Below, in pieces: positions 18,839-26,397 of a stretch of 43,784 nucleotides of DNA. Both the position numbers and the translations under genes were made by a program. How positions within the stretch are numbered: the first letter of the stretch is position 1; every line of letters starts with the position of its first letter. A model generated the notes under the pieces. That model saw only the letters and a list, made by a program, of their open reading frames with translations. It searched no databases and was not told the origin of the DNA. The stretch spans positions 1 to 43,784 of the forward strand of contig NZ_BBJX01000020.1 in NCBI RefSeq assembly GCF_000739995.1, read 5' to 3'. Origin of the DNA: Comamonas granuli NBRC 101663. Lineage in GTDB: Bacteria > Pseudomonadota > Gammaproteobacteria > Burkholderiales > Burkholderiaceae_C.

Positions 18839-20067
18839 CAAGCCTTTCCGTGGCGCTGCCGGTACTGGGCCAGAAAGCCCGCCAGGCGGCCAATGGCCTC
18901 GCGCAGATCGTCCTCGTGCGGCAGGAAGACGATGCGGAAATGCTGGTGGTCGGGGTAGTTGAAGCCCGAGCCCTGCACCAGCATCACACGCGTGGCGCGC
19001 AGCACCTCCATGAAGAACTGGCGGTCGTCCTCGATGGGGTACATCGCGGGGTCCAGGCGCGGGAACATGTACAGCGCCGCCCGCGGCTTGACGCAGGTGA
19101 CGCCGGGAATCTGGGTGATGAGTTCGTAGGCCAGGTCGCGCTGGCGGCGCAGGCGCCCGCCTTCCTTGACGAGGTCGTTGATGCTCTGGTAGCCGCCCAG
19201 CGCCGTCTGGATGGCCCACTGCCCCGGCACGTTGGAGCCGAGCTTGAGGTTGGCCAGCATGTTCAGCCCCTCGATGTAGTCGCGCGCGGCGCGCTTGTCG
19301 CCCGAGACCACCATCCAGCCCGCGCGGTAGCCGCAGGAGCGGTAGGCCTTGGAGAGCGAGTTGAACGTGAGCGTGAGCACGTCGGTGGACAGGCTGGCCA
19401 TGGCCGTGTGGCGCACGCCGTCGTACAGCACCTTGTCGTACACCTCGTCCACCAGCAGCACCAGGTCGTGCTCGCGCGCCAGTTGCACGATGCCGCGCAG
19501 CAGCTCGTCGGAATAGAGCGCGCCCGTGGGGTTGTTCGGGTTGATGACCACGATGCCGCGCGTGCGCGGCGTGATCTTGGCGCGCATGTCCTCCAGGCTG
19601 GGCATCCAGCCGTTGGATTCGTCACACACGTAGTGCACCGGCACGCCGCCCGAGAGGCTGGTGGCCGCCGTCCACAGCGGGTAGTCGGGCGCGGGCAGCA
19701 GCAGCTCGTCGCCGTCGTTGAGCAGGGCGTTCGTCGCCATGACGATGAGCTCGCTCGCGCCATTGCCCAGGTAGATGTCGTCCAGCGTCACGCCCGCAAT
19801 GCCCTGCTGCTGCGTGTAGTGCATGACGGCCTTGCGCGCCGCGAAGATGCCCTTGCTGTCGGAGTAGCCGGCGGACTCGGGCAGGTTGCGCGCCATGTCC
19901 TGCACCACCTCCTCGGGCGGATCGAAGCCGAACGGCGCCATGTTGCCGATGTTGAGCTTGATGATCTTCTGCCCCTCGTCCTCCATCTGCCGGGCGGCGT
20001 CCACGATGGGGCCGCGGACATCGTAGAGAACATTGTTGAGCTTGGTGGATTTGAGTACGGTTTTCAT
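18838..20067 (-). CDS. alaA: Alanine-type aminotransferase (AlaA-like)
   Basis: A 409-residue class I PLP aminotransferase. The start (residues 7-48, with LNNVLYDVRGPI and KLNIGNMAPFGFDPP) closely resembles E. coli AlaA, the glutamate-pyruvate aminotransferase of alanine synthesis. SDSKGIFAARKA, INPNNPTG at 175-182 and the PLP Lys in FNSLSKAYRS (Lys 240) are present, and C-terminal FRIVFLPHEDDLREAIGR carries the substrate-carboxylate Arg. It is the first gene of a leftward alaA-hom-thrC set, an order I recall from many betaproteobacteria; the aminotransferase may also supply nitrogen to the aspartate family. The symbol rests on similarity recalled, not on a search. Confidence 0.88.
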   Translation of the reverse strand: MKTVLKSTKLNNVLYDVRGPIVDAARQMEDEGQKIIKLNIGNMAPFGFDPPEEVVQDMARNLPESAGYSDSKGIFAARKAVMHYTQQQGIAGVTLDDIYLGNGASELIVMATNALLNDGDELLLPAPDYPLWTAATSLSGGVPVHYVCDESNGWMPSLEDMRAKITPRTRGIVVINPNNPTGALYSDELLRGIVQLAREHDLVLLVDEVYDKVLYDGVRHTAMASLSTDVLTLTFNSLSKAYRSCGYRAGWMVVSGDKRAARDYIEGLNMLANLKLGSNVPGQWAIQTALGGYQSINDLVKEGGRLRRQRDLAYELITQIPGVTCVKPRAALYMFPRLDPAMYPIEDDRQFFMEVLRATRVMLVQGSGFNYPDHQHFRIVFLPHEDDLREAIGRLAGFLAQYRQRHGKA

Positions 20068-20123
20068 GCGCGGTGGACAGCAGGTGGCATCACCCGCCCA
20101 GCCCCGGGGCTTGCGGCGGAACC

Positions 20124-20129
20124 TATAAT
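20124..20129 (+). promoter_or_regulatory. Possible -10 element before the Mth938-like gene
   Basis: A perfect TATAAT lies 58 bases before the ATG at 20187, but no -35 hexamer is recognisable at 16-18 bases upstream. It may be an activator-dependent promoter or chance. Confidence 0.3.
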
Positions 20130-20186
20130 TTGACCACAGTTCACACCTGCGGCCGCGCCCCTGCGGGCCCGCCGCCCAGCCCCTGC

Positions 20187-20564
20187 ATGAAATTCCAGCC
20201 CGACCGCTTCGACGCCCACAGCATCACCGGCTATGGCCCCGGCTGGATCGCCGTAGGCGCCGAGAGGGTCAGCACCAGCCTGCTCCTGGGCGCCCGCGGC
20301 CTGCGCCAGCCCTGGGACTGCGCGCGCTTCGAGGACCTGGGCCCGCAGCATTTCGCCGCGCTCGCCCAGTTCGACGCCGAAGTCCTGCTGCTGGGCAGCG
20401 GCACGCGCCTGCGCTTTGTGCCGCCGGCCTGGCTGGCCCCGCTGATGCAGCGCGGCATCGGCGTCGAAACCATGGACACCGCCGCCGCCTGCCGCACCTA
20501 CAACATCCTCGCGGGCGAGGGGCGCAACGTCATCGCGGCCCTGCTGCTGCCGCTCCCCGACTGA
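20187..20564 (+). CDS. Mth938-like domain protein (DUF498, NDUFAF3 family)
   Basis: A 125-residue protein of the Mth938-like fold. It contains DAHSITGYGPGWIAVG, EVLLLGSGTRLRFVPPAWLA, LMQRGIGVETMDTAAACRTY and NILAGEGRNVIAALLLPLP, the usual order of conserved segments in this family. The human homologue NDUFAF3 is a complex I assembly factor; the bacterial role is not established. There is no signal peptide or membrane helix. It is divergent from alaA, with a 119-bp shared gap, and is followed by the peroxiredoxin gene on the same strand, which appears to have its own promoter. Confidence 0.88.
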   Translation: MKFQPDRFDAHSITGYGPGWIAVGAERVSTSLLLGARGLRQPWDCARFEDLGPQHFAALAQFDAEVLLLGSGTRLRFVPPAWLAPLMQRGIGVETMDTAAACRTYNILAGEGRNVIAALLLPLPD

Positions 20565-20592
20565 GCCCGCCGCTCCCCGAGTAACCGCGCAG

Positions 20593-20621
20593 GTGACTCT
20601 GCGGGGGTTTCAAGGTAAAAT
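20593..20621 (+). promoter_or_regulatory. Sigma-70-like promoter of the peroxiredoxin gene
   Basis: GTGACT (20593-20598) and TAAAAT (20616-20621) are 17 bases apart and match TTGACA and TATAAT at four and five positions. The site lies about 90 bases before the bcp start. Confidence 0.45.
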
Positions 20622-20710
20622 CCAAGGTTTCTGCCGGTGGCGGCCCTTACCTTTAAGAACCCCACACCCCACCGGTCTTTCAAGCACCCTTCCGGAGAGA
20701 CAGAAGACAT

Positions 20711-21199
20711 ATGGCCATCGTTGTCAACAAACCCCTCCCTGAATTCGAAGCCAACGCGACCAGCGGGGTCAAGGTTTCCAACACCTCTCACCATGGCCAG
20801 ATCCTGATCCTCTACTTCTACCCCAAGGACAATACCCCGGGCTGCACCACCGAGGCCATGCAGTTCCGCGACAAGTACAAGGATTTCGTCAAGGCCGGAG
20901 CCGCCGTGTTCGGCGTCTCGCGCGACAACATGAAGTCGCACGACGACTTCAAGGCCAAGCTCGAACTGCCGTTCGACCTGATCGCCGACACCGAAGAGAA
21001 AATGTGCCACATGTTCGGCGTGGTCAAGAACAAGATCATGTACGGCAAGAAGGTCAAGGGCATCGAGCGCAGCACCTTCCTCATCGGGCCGGACGGCCTG
21101 CTGCTGCAGGAATGGCGCGGCCTGAAGGTACCGGGCCACGTGGACGAGGTGCTCAAGGCCGTCAAGGCACTCAAGACGCAGCTCAAGAAGGCCGCCTGA
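20711..21199 (+). CDS. bcp: Bcp/PrxQ-type peroxiredoxin
   Basis: A 162-residue thiol peroxidase of the bacterioferritin-comigratory protein family, reducing peroxides with electrons from thioredoxin. The peroxidatic Cys is 45 in YPKDNTPGCTTEAMQFRD, with the family Thr and Arg partners present (PxxxTxxC pattern). The residue five places on is Met where E. coli Bcp has its resolving Cys 50. The only other Cys is 99 (KMCHMFGVV), which could resolve from a different helix, or the enzyme may be 1-Cys. The C-terminus is Lys-rich. A hairpin terminator follows, separating it from the PIN-PhoH gene. Confidence 0.93.
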   Translation: MAIVVNKPLPEFEANATSGVKVSNTSHHGQILILYFYPKDNTPGCTTEAMQFRDKYKDFVKAGAAVFGVSRDNMKSHDDFKAKLELPFDLIADTEEKMCHMFGVVKNKIMYGKKVKGIERSTFLIGPDGLLLQEWRGLKVPGHVDEVLKAVKALKTQLKKAA

Positions 21200-21294
21200 C
21201 GGGGCCCGCCGCGGCGGTGACGCAGTGCCGTCACCACGGCCATGCATAATGGGCCCATGCCGCTGCACCGCGAAGCGACCCACCACCAACGATC

Positions 21295-21323
21295 AGCCGC
21301 CTGGGCCTCCCGGCGGCTTTTTG
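21295..21323 (+). terminator. Intrinsic terminator after bcp
   Basis: AGCCGCC (21295-21301) pairs with GGCGGCT (21312-21318) around a 10-base loop and is followed by TTTTT, about 95 bases after the bcp stop and 40 before the next start. Confidence 0.6.
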
Positions 21324-21357
21324 CTTTCTGAACCCCGCCAGATCTCCCGCACGCACC

Positions 21358-23076
21358 ATGCCCCTGCCCCCCCCACCGACCCGGCGCGCCTCCCGGCTCG
21401 ATCCTGAAGCCTTCCTCGCTGCACCGGCGGCAGCCCGCACCGCCACCGCGGACGCCGCCGCCACGCCGCCCGAGGCCGCCCCGGGCAGCGCTGCGGCCCG
21501 CAGCGCACGCACGCCCACCAAGACCCGGCAGACTGTGGCCGCCCTGACAGCGCCGCCTCCCGCCGCACTCCCGCCTCCATCGGCAGCCCCGGCCCCGGCC
21601 GTGCGGGCGCAAGCCGCACCCGCGGCGGCCGCGGCCCCGCGCACCACCCCGGCGCCGCGGCGCACGCGCAAGGCGCGCGGCAGCTGCCCGGCCAAGCTGT
21701 TCGTGCTCGACACCAATGTGCTGCTGCACGACCCGAGCAGCCTGTTCCGCTTCGAAGAGCACGACATCTACCTGCCCATGATCGTGCTGGAGGAGCTGGA
21801 CGCGCACAAGAAGGGCATGACCGAGGTGGCGCGCAACGGCCGCCAGGTGAGCCGCGCCCTCGACGCGCTGGCCGCCGCCCAGGGCGCGGACATCGGCAAG
21901 GGCCTGCGGCTGGACTCCACCGGCCAGCGCAGCGCCAGCGGCAGCCTGTTCTTCCAGACTGCGGCACTGGACATCCACCTGCCCGCCAGCCTGCCCCAGG
22001 GCAAGGCCGACAACCAGATCCTGGGCGTGGTCGAAGCCCTGCGCCGGCAGCACGCGCCGCGCGAGGTGGTGCTGGTGTCCAAGGACATCAACATGCGCGT
22101 GAAGGCGCGCGCGCTGGGCCTGCCCACCGAGGACTACCAGAACGACAAGGTGCTGGAGGACGACGACCTGCTCTACTCCGGCGCGCTGCAGTTGCCGCCG
22201 GACTTCTGGAGCCGCCACGGCAAATCCGTGGAGAGCTGGCAGAGCGGCGTGCACACCTACTACCGCATCGGCGGCCCCATCGTGGCGCAGCTGCTGATCA
22301 ACCAGTTCGTCTACTTCGAGGCTCCCGGCGAGCCCAGCCTGTACGCGCGCGTGACCGAAATCCGCGACAAGACGGCGGTGCTGCGCACGCTCAAGGACCA
22401 CGGTCACGCCAAGAATGCCCTCTGGGGCGTGACGGCGCGCAACCGCGAGCAGAACTTCGCCATGAACCTGCTCATGGACCCGGACGTCGACTTCGTCACG
22501 CTCACCGGCACCGCCGGCACGGGCAAGACCCTGATGGCGCTGGCCGCGGGCCTCACGCAAGTGCTCGACGAGCGCCGCTACACCGAGATCATCATGACCC
22601 GCGCCACGGTCAGCGTGGGCGAGGACATCGGCTTTCTGCCCGGCACCGAGGAAGAGAAGATGGGACCCTGGATGGGCGCCCTGGACGACAACCTGGAATT
22701 CCTGGCCAAGGGCGACGGCACGGGCGCGGGTGAATGGGGGCGCGCCGCCACCAACGAGCTGATCCGCAGCCGCATCAAGATCAAGAGCATGAACTTCATG
22801 CGCGGGCGCACGTTCATGAACAAGTACCTCATCATCGACGAGGCGCAGAACCTCACGCCCAAGCAGATGAAGACCCTGGTGACGCGCGCCGGCCCGGGCA
22901 CCAAGATCATCTGCATGGGCAACCTGGCGCAGATCGACACGCCCTACCTCACCGAGGGCTCCTCGGGCCTGACCTTCGCGGTGGACCGCTTCAAGGGCTG
23001 GCCGCACAGCGGCCACATCACGCTGGCACGCGGCGAGCGCTCGCGCCTGGCGGACTTTGCCAGCGAAGTGCTTTGA
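21358..23076 (+). CDS. PIN-PhoH protein (PhoH2-type ATPase with PIN nuclease)
   Basis: A 572-residue protein. Residues 1-110 are low-complexity Ala/Pro/Arg sequence. Residues about 113-250 are a PIN domain (LFVLDTNVLLHDPSSLF with the first acidic residue Asp 118, then VLEELDAHKK). Residues about 355-572 are a PhoH/RecD-like ATPase with Walker A GTAGTGKT at 384-391 and Walker B YLIIDEAQN around 489-497. MTRATVSVGEDIGFLPG and GNLAQIDTPYL are further ATPase-core segments. PhoH2 proteins of this architecture are reported as RNA helicases with ribonuclease activity. The long N-terminal extension may be overstated: translation could begin nearer residue 110, but no alternative ATG is seen there. 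It converges on dnaB across a hairpin repeat. Confidence 0.9.
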   Translation: MPLPPPPTRRASRLDPEAFLAAPAAARTATADAAATPPEAAPGSAAARSARTPTKTRQTVAALTAPPPAALPPPSAAPAPAVRAQAAPAAAAAPRTTPAPRRTRKARGSCPAKLFVLDTNVLLHDPSSLFRFEEHDIYLPMIVLEELDAHKKGMTEVARNGRQVSRALDALAAAQGADIGKGLRLDSTGQRSASGSLFFQTAALDIHLPASLPQGKADNQILGVVEALRRQHAPREVVLVSKDINMRVKARALGLPTEDYQNDKVLEDDDLLYSGALQLPPDFWSRHGKSVESWQSGVHTYYRIGGPIVAQLLINQFVYFEAPGEPSLYARVTEIRDKTAVLRTLKDHGHAKNALWGVTARNREQNFAMNLLMDPDVDFVTLTGTAGTGKTLMALAAGLTQVLDERRYTEIIMTRATVSVGEDIGFLPGTEEEKMGPWMGALDDNLEFLAKGDGTGAGEWGRAATNELIRSRIKIKSMNFMRGRTFMNKYLIIDEAQNLTPKQMKTLVTRAGPGTKIICMGNLAQIDTPYLTEGSSGLTFAVDRFKGWPHSGHITLARGERSRLADFASEVL

Positions 23077-23077
23077 C

Positions 23078-23130
23078 GCTATATTTTTGATAGCTTCTGG
23101 CGCCCGCCCAGCGGGCGCCAGAGCCTCTAT
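23078..23130. repeat. Dispersed hairpin repeat, copy 4 (inverted)
   Basis: ATTTTTGATAGCTT precedes an 11-bp stem CTGGCGCCCGC/GCGGGCGCCAG (23097-23107 and 23111-23121, loop CCA), then AGCCTCTATTCC. It fills the entire 57-bp gap between the convergent PIN-PhoH and dnaB genes. Confidence 0.8.
23097..23121. terminator. Bidirectional hairpin terminator, PIN-PhoH/dnaB
   Basis: The 11-bp GC-rich stem of repeat copy 4 stands between two stop codons in convergent orientation. In the leftward direction the bases after the stem are AAGCTATCAAAAATA; there is no strong U run either way, so termination is likely but not certain. Confidence 0.5.
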
Positions 23131-23133
23131 TCC

Positions 23134-24543
23134 TTAAAAATCGTCGCTGGAGCCCAGGGCCAGGCTCTCGAAGCGCGTCTGCGATTTCTGGAAGAACAGC
23201 TTGACCGTGCCCGTGGGGCCGTTGCGCTGCTTGCCGATGATGATCTCGGCGACGTTGGGCTCCTTGCTGTCCTTGTTGTAGTAGTCGTCGCGGTAGATGA
23301 ACATGATGATGTCGGCATCCTGCTCGATGGCACCGGACTCACGCAGGTCGGACATCATGGGCCGCTTGTCGGTGCGCGTTTCCACCGAGCGGTTGAGCTG
23401 CGAGAGCGCGATCACCGGGCACTGCAGCTCCTTGGCCAGCATCTTGAGGCCGCGCGAGATCTCGCCCAGCTCGGTGGCGCGGTTCTCGCCCTGCGAGCCG
23501 CTGGAGCCGCTCATGAGCTGCAGGTAGTCCACCACGATCAGGCCGAGCTTGCCGCAACTGCGCGCCAGGCGGCGCGCGTTGGCGCGCAGCTCGCTGGGGG
23601 TCAGGCCCGGGGTTTCGTCGATGTGCAGCGAGACGTTGCGCAGGCGCTCGATGGCCTCGGTCAGGCGCGGCCATTCGTCGTCGGTGAGCTTGCCGGTGCG
23701 CAGATGGCCCTGGTCGATGCGGCCGATGGAGCCCACGATACGCACGGCCAGTTGCGCCGCGCCCATTTCCATGGAGAACACGGCCACGGGCAGGCCTTCG
23801 TTGAGCGCCACGTGTTCGGCAATGTTCACGGCAAAGGCCGTCTTGCCCATGGACGGGCGCGCCGCCAGCACCACCAGGTCGCCCGCCTGCAGGCCCGAGG
23901 TCATGCGGTCCAGGTCGATGAAGCCCGTGGGCACGCCGGTGATGTCGTTCGGGTTGTCCGCCATCTCCTGCACGCGGTCGAGCAGGTTGACCACCAGGTT
24001 CTCCATGGCCTGGAAGCCCTGCTTCATGCGCGAGCCTTCTTCACCGATGTTGAAGATCTTCTGCTCGGCCTCATCCAGGATGCGGTCCACCGGCTTGCCC
24101 TGGGGATTGAAGGCGTTGGTGGCGATCTCGTCGCTGGCGGTCACCAGCTTGCGCAGGATGGCGCGCTCGCGCACGATCTCGGCGTAGCGGCGGATATTGC
24201 TGGCGCTGGGCACGTACTGCGCCAGCGCATTGAGGTAGACCAGCCCGCCAATCTCCTCGGACTTGCCCAGACTCTGCAGTTGTTCGTAGACCGTGATCAC
24301 ATCCGCCGGCTTGTTGGCGTTGACCAGGCTGGCGATGGCGGTGTAGATGATCTGGTGCTCGTGGCGGTAGAAGTCGCTCTCCACGAGCAGATCGCCGACG
24401 CGGTCCCAGGCGTGGTTGTCCAGCAGCAGGCCGCCAAGCACGCTCGACTCGGCCTCGATGGAGTGTGGCGGCACGCGCAACTGCGCCACCTGGCGGTCTA
24501 TGGGCTCGAATACATCGTCCACCAGGACGGGGTCGTCAAACAT
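23134..24543 (-). CDS. dnaB: Replicative DNA helicase DnaB
   Basis: A 469-residue hexameric helicase that unwinds DNA at the replication fork (E. coli 471). The N-terminal helical domain starts at about 20 (LRVPPHSIEAESSVLGGLLL) and the linker runs at about 165-200. The RecA-like domain carries Walker A ARPSMGKT at 228-235, Walker B LGLIVVDYLQLM, and the C-terminal ALSQLNRSVETRTDKRPMMS and SDLRESGAIEQDAD segments. There is no intein. ATG 24543 has GAGGA just upstream. It follows rplI after a strong terminator, so it likely has its own promoter. A DnaA-box-like site lies 73 bp upstream. Confidence 0.97.
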   Translation of the reverse strand: MFDDPVLVDDVFEPIDRQVAQLRVPPHSIEAESSVLGGLLLDNHAWDRVGDLLVESDFYRHEHQIIYTAIASLVNANKPADVITVYEQLQSLGKSEEIGGLVYLNALAQYVPSASNIRRYAEIVRERAILRKLVTASDEIATNAFNPQGKPVDRILDEAEQKIFNIGEEGSRMKQGFQAMENLVVNLLDRVQEMADNPNDITGVPTGFIDLDRMTSGLQAGDLVVLAARPSMGKTAFAVNIAEHVALNEGLPVAVFSMEMGAAQLAVRIVGSIGRIDQGHLRTGKLTDDEWPRLTEAIERLRNVSLHIDETPGLTPSELRANARRLARSCGKLGLIVVDYLQLMSGSSGSQGENRATELGEISRGLKMLAKELQCPVIALSQLNRSVETRTDKRPMMSDLRESGAIEQDADIIMFIYRDDYYNKDSKEPNVAEIIIGKQRNGPTGTVKLFFQKSQTRFESLALGSSDDF

Positions 24544-24615
24544 GGGGTTCCTCGGATCGGGCGGCCATGGTACCAACAGCCCGGCACGCCGTCATTGCAC
24601 AGCCTGTGCGCCACC

Positions 24616-24624
24616 TGTGGACAA
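24616..24624 (-). promoter_or_regulatory. DnaA-box-like site upstream of dnaB
   Basis: TGTGGACAA is the complement of TTGTCCACA, one change from the DnaA box TTATCCACA. It lies in the dnaB upstream gap and could couple dnaB transcription to DnaA. A single site, so modest support. Confidence 0.3.
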
Positions 24625-24662
24625 GGCGTGTATGGCCGGTGCACAGGTAGCGCGCGCACCAT

Positions 24663-24687
24663 AAAAAAAAACCGCCCGAAGGCGGTT
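24663..24687 (-). terminator. Intrinsic terminator of the rpsF-priB-rpsR-rplI operon
   Basis: Read leftward, AACCGCC, TTCG loop and GGCGGTT are followed by an uninterrupted U run, about 30 bases after the rplI stop. A UUCG-capped GC stem plus U run is a textbook rho-independent terminator. Confidence 0.9.
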
Positions 24688-24716
24688 GGGAGCGAAGGGG
24701 GCCGAAACCCCGCGGT

Positions 24717-25169
24717 TCAGGCGGTTTCGCCGTAGACCGAGACGGTGATCTCGACGACCACGTCGGTGTGCAGCGCCACGCTCACGGTGCTGTCGCCCAC
24801 CATCTTGATGGGGCCGTTGGGCATGCGCACCTGGGACTTCACGACCTTGTAGCCTTGCTTGTTGAGCTCTTCGGCGACGTCATGGTTGGTCACGGAGCCG
24901 AACAGACGGCCATCGACGCCGGCCTTCTGGGTCAGCTTGATGGTGGAGCCGGCGAGCTTCTCGCCCTGGGCCTGGGCGGCAGCCAGCTTCTCGGCAGCAG
25001 CCTTTTCGAGCTCGGCGCGCTTGGCCTCGAACTCGGCCTTGGCGGCAGCGGTGGCGCGGCGGGCGCGGCCCGTGGGGATCAGGAAGTTGCGGGCGTAGCC
25101 GTCCTTGACCTTGACGATTTCGCCGAGGTTGCCGAGGTTGACGACCTTGTCGAGCAGGATGATTTGCAT
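24717..25169 (-). CDS. rplI: 50S ribosomal protein bL9
   Basis: A 150-residue large-subunit protein that binds 23S rRNA near the L1 stalk. The N-terminal globular domain is clear ([20 protein letters not shown], then [16 protein letters not shown]), followed by the long connecting helix at about 45-75 ([20 protein letters not shown]) and a C-terminal domain with [17 protein letters not shown]. The length matches E. coli L9 (149). It is the last gene of the operon, 12 bp after rpsR, with a good AGGAG before its ATG and a strong terminator behind. Confidence 0.98.
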   Translation of the reverse strand: MQIILLDKVVNLGNLGEIVKVKDGYARNFLIPTGRARRATAAAKAEFEAKRAELEKAAAEKLAAAQAQGEKLAGSTIKLTQKAGVDGRLFGSVTNHDVAEELNKQGYKVVKSQVRMPNGPIKMVGDSTVSVALHTDVVVEITVSVYGETA

Positions 25170-25181
25170 GGGTCGTGCTCC

Positions 25182-25463
25182 TTAGATCTTGTGCTGGTCG
25201 CTGTAGGGCAACAGGGCCAGGAAGCGCGCGCGCTTGATGGCGGTGTTGAGCTGGCGCTGGTAGATGGCGCGCGTGCCGGTCAGGCGCGCGGGGATGATCT
25301 TGCCGTTCTCAGCGATGAAGTCGCGCAGGGTGTCGACGTCCTTGTAGTCGATTTCCTCGACGCCGGCGACCGTGAAGCGGCAGAAGCGCTTGCGCTTGAA
25401 CAGCAGCGACTGGGTATTGCGCTTGGGGCGCTTGTCTTTGTTGAATTTCTTGAACGTGGCCAT
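25182..25463 (-). CDS. rpsR: 30S ribosomal protein bS18
   Basis: A 93-residue small-subunit protein that binds as a heterodimer with bS6 on the platform. It reads [20 protein letters not shown], with [20 protein letters not shown] and [20 protein letters not shown], the bS18 signature. AGAGG precedes the ATG at 25463; in-frame codons upstream are out of family. It lies between priB and rplI in the canonical order. Confidence 0.98.
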   Translation of the reverse strand: MATFKKFNKDKRPKRNTQSLLFKRKRFCRFTVAGVEEIDYKDVDTLRDFIAENGKIIPARLTGTRAIYQRQLNTAIKRARFLALLPYSDQHKI

Positions 25464-25480
25464 GTGAAGCCTCTCGAAAA

Positions 25481-25771
25481 TTAATCTTGTTGAATATCCT
25501 GGATGTGGAGAACCACGGACTTGCTGTTGCGCGCCGAGGCCAGGAATCCGCTGAAGTGCCACTGGCTTCCCAGGGGCTGGCGGGCCAGCCGCTCGGCCAT
25601 CGCACCAAAGGCCTGGGCCTTGATGAGCAACCGCACTTCGCGCATGTGTCCGGCTTCTACCTGCTGCGAGCCGTGCTCCAGGCGCAGCTCGATCGCGGGG
25701 ACTCCAGCGGGCGTGAACCGCATGGGCTGGGCCTCGGCGATGCAGGCAGTCAGGACAACGTGGTTATCCAC
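25481..25771 (-). CDS. priB: Primosomal replication protein PriB
   Basis: A 96-residue single-strand-DNA-binding OB-fold protein that stimulates PriA in replication restart. It begins (V/M)[20 protein letters not shown] and contains [40 protein letters not shown], in line with E. coli PriB. The start must be the GTG at 25771, because an in-frame TAG stands three codons upstream and no ATG matches the family start. The GAGGA core directly abuts the GTG with no spacer, so initiation is probably coupled to termination of rpsF, whose stop is 18 bases upstream. Confidence 0.93.
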   Translation of the reverse strand: MDNHVVLTACIAEAQPMRFTPAGVPAIELRLEHGSQQVEAGHMREVRLLIKAQAFGAMAERLARQPLGSQWHFSGFLASARNSKSVVLHIQDIQQD

Positions 25772-25791
25772 TCCTCGCTACAAGCCGCTGC

Positions 25792-26166
25792 TCAGCGCTC
25801 GCCGCCGGCAACTTCTGCCTGGCTGGCCTTGCGCGCTTCCTCGCGCTCGACGGTCTTCATCATGGACGAGGAACCGGTCTCGGCCTTCTTCTTCTGCACC
25901 GTCAGGTGGCGCAGCACGGCGTCGTTGAACTTGAAGGCGTGCTCCAGCTCGGCCATCACGGCCTGGTCGGCCTCGATGTTCAGGCACAGGTAGTGGGCCT
26001 TGGCGAGCTTGTTGATCAGGTACGCCAGCTGGCGGCGGCCCCAGTCTTCCACGCGGTGGATCTTGCCGCCGCCCTGGGTGATCATGCCCTTGTAACGCTC
26101 CAGCATGGCCGGAACCTGCTCGCTCTGATCCGGGTGGATCAACAAAATGATTTCATAGTGACGCAT
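25792..26166 (-). CDS. rpsF: 30S ribosomal protein bS6
   Basis: A 124-residue ribosomal protein, partner of bS18. It starts [20 protein letters not shown] and contains [20 protein letters not shown] and [20 protein letters not shown], then an acidic/basic tail lacking the long Glu run of E. coli. AGGAG lies upstream of the ATG at 26166; an ATG two codons earlier is less well placed. It is first in the operon and is preceded by a strong promoter and a hairpin leader. Confidence 0.98.
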   Translation of the reverse strand: MRHYEIILLIHPDQSEQVPAMLERYKGMITQGGGKIHRVEDWGRRQLAYLINKLAKAHYLCLNIEADQAVMAELEHAFKFNDAVLRHLTVQKKKAETGSSSMMKTVEREEARKASQAEVAGGER

Positions 26167-26186
26167 GCACACTCCTTGTGGTTAAA

Positions 26187-26216
26187 GCCGCCCGCTGCGT
26201 CAAGTAGCGGTGTGGC
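26187..26216 (-). promoter_or_regulatory. Candidate S6:S18-binding leader hairpin
   Basis: On the rpsF transcript, GCC-ACA-CCGCT (26216-26206) can pair with AGCGG-GC-GGC (26196-26187) around a 9-base loop, giving two stems split by an ACA/GC internal loop. It lies 20 bases before the rpsF start. Autoregulation of this operon by the S6:S18 dimer through a hairpin with an unpaired CCG-type element is known in many bacteria; the match here is by eye only. Confidence 0.4.
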
Positions 26217-26231
26217 AAGGCAAAGCAGGCG

Positions 26232-26260
26232 ATTATAACCGCCCGCCCCGCCCTTGTACA
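26232..26260 (-). promoter_or_regulatory. Sigma-70 promoter of rpsF operon
   Basis: On the minus strand TGTACA (26260-26255) and a perfect TATAAT (26237-26232) are 17 bases apart, followed by a GC-rich start region, about 65 bases before the rpsF ATG. Good -10 and spacing, 4/6 -35. Confidence 0.7.
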
Positions 26261-26319
26261 CTTCGCCCTGGCGCCAGCGCCGGGTGCAGGCCACTCCGGC
26301 GCCTTTTTCCGCGCACCGC

Positions 26320-26345
26320 CTTGAAATCCGCGCCTGCGTCCCCAG
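26320..26345 (+). promoter_or_regulatory. Sigma-32 heat-shock promoter of grpE
   Basis: CTTGAAA (26320-26326), 13 bases, then CCCCAG (26340-26345) closely follow the heat-shock consensus CTTGAAA-N(11-16)-CCCCATNT. It lies 53 bases before the grpE start, as expected for a heat-shock gene. Confidence 0.7.
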
Positions 26346-26397
26346 GTGCCCGCGGTAGCGGTTTTTGTCCACGTCCCGAGTTTCATATTCATCACCT

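Noticed and set aside
20073-20186. Upstream extension of the Mth938-like gene
   Set aside because: The first 38 codons overlap the promoter region and are Cys/Pro/Gly-rich; ATG 20187 begins the domain.
25764-25772. TTATCCACT as a DnaA box in priB
   Set aside because: One mismatch and located over the priB start codon; kept only as a note in the DnaA finding, not as its own site.
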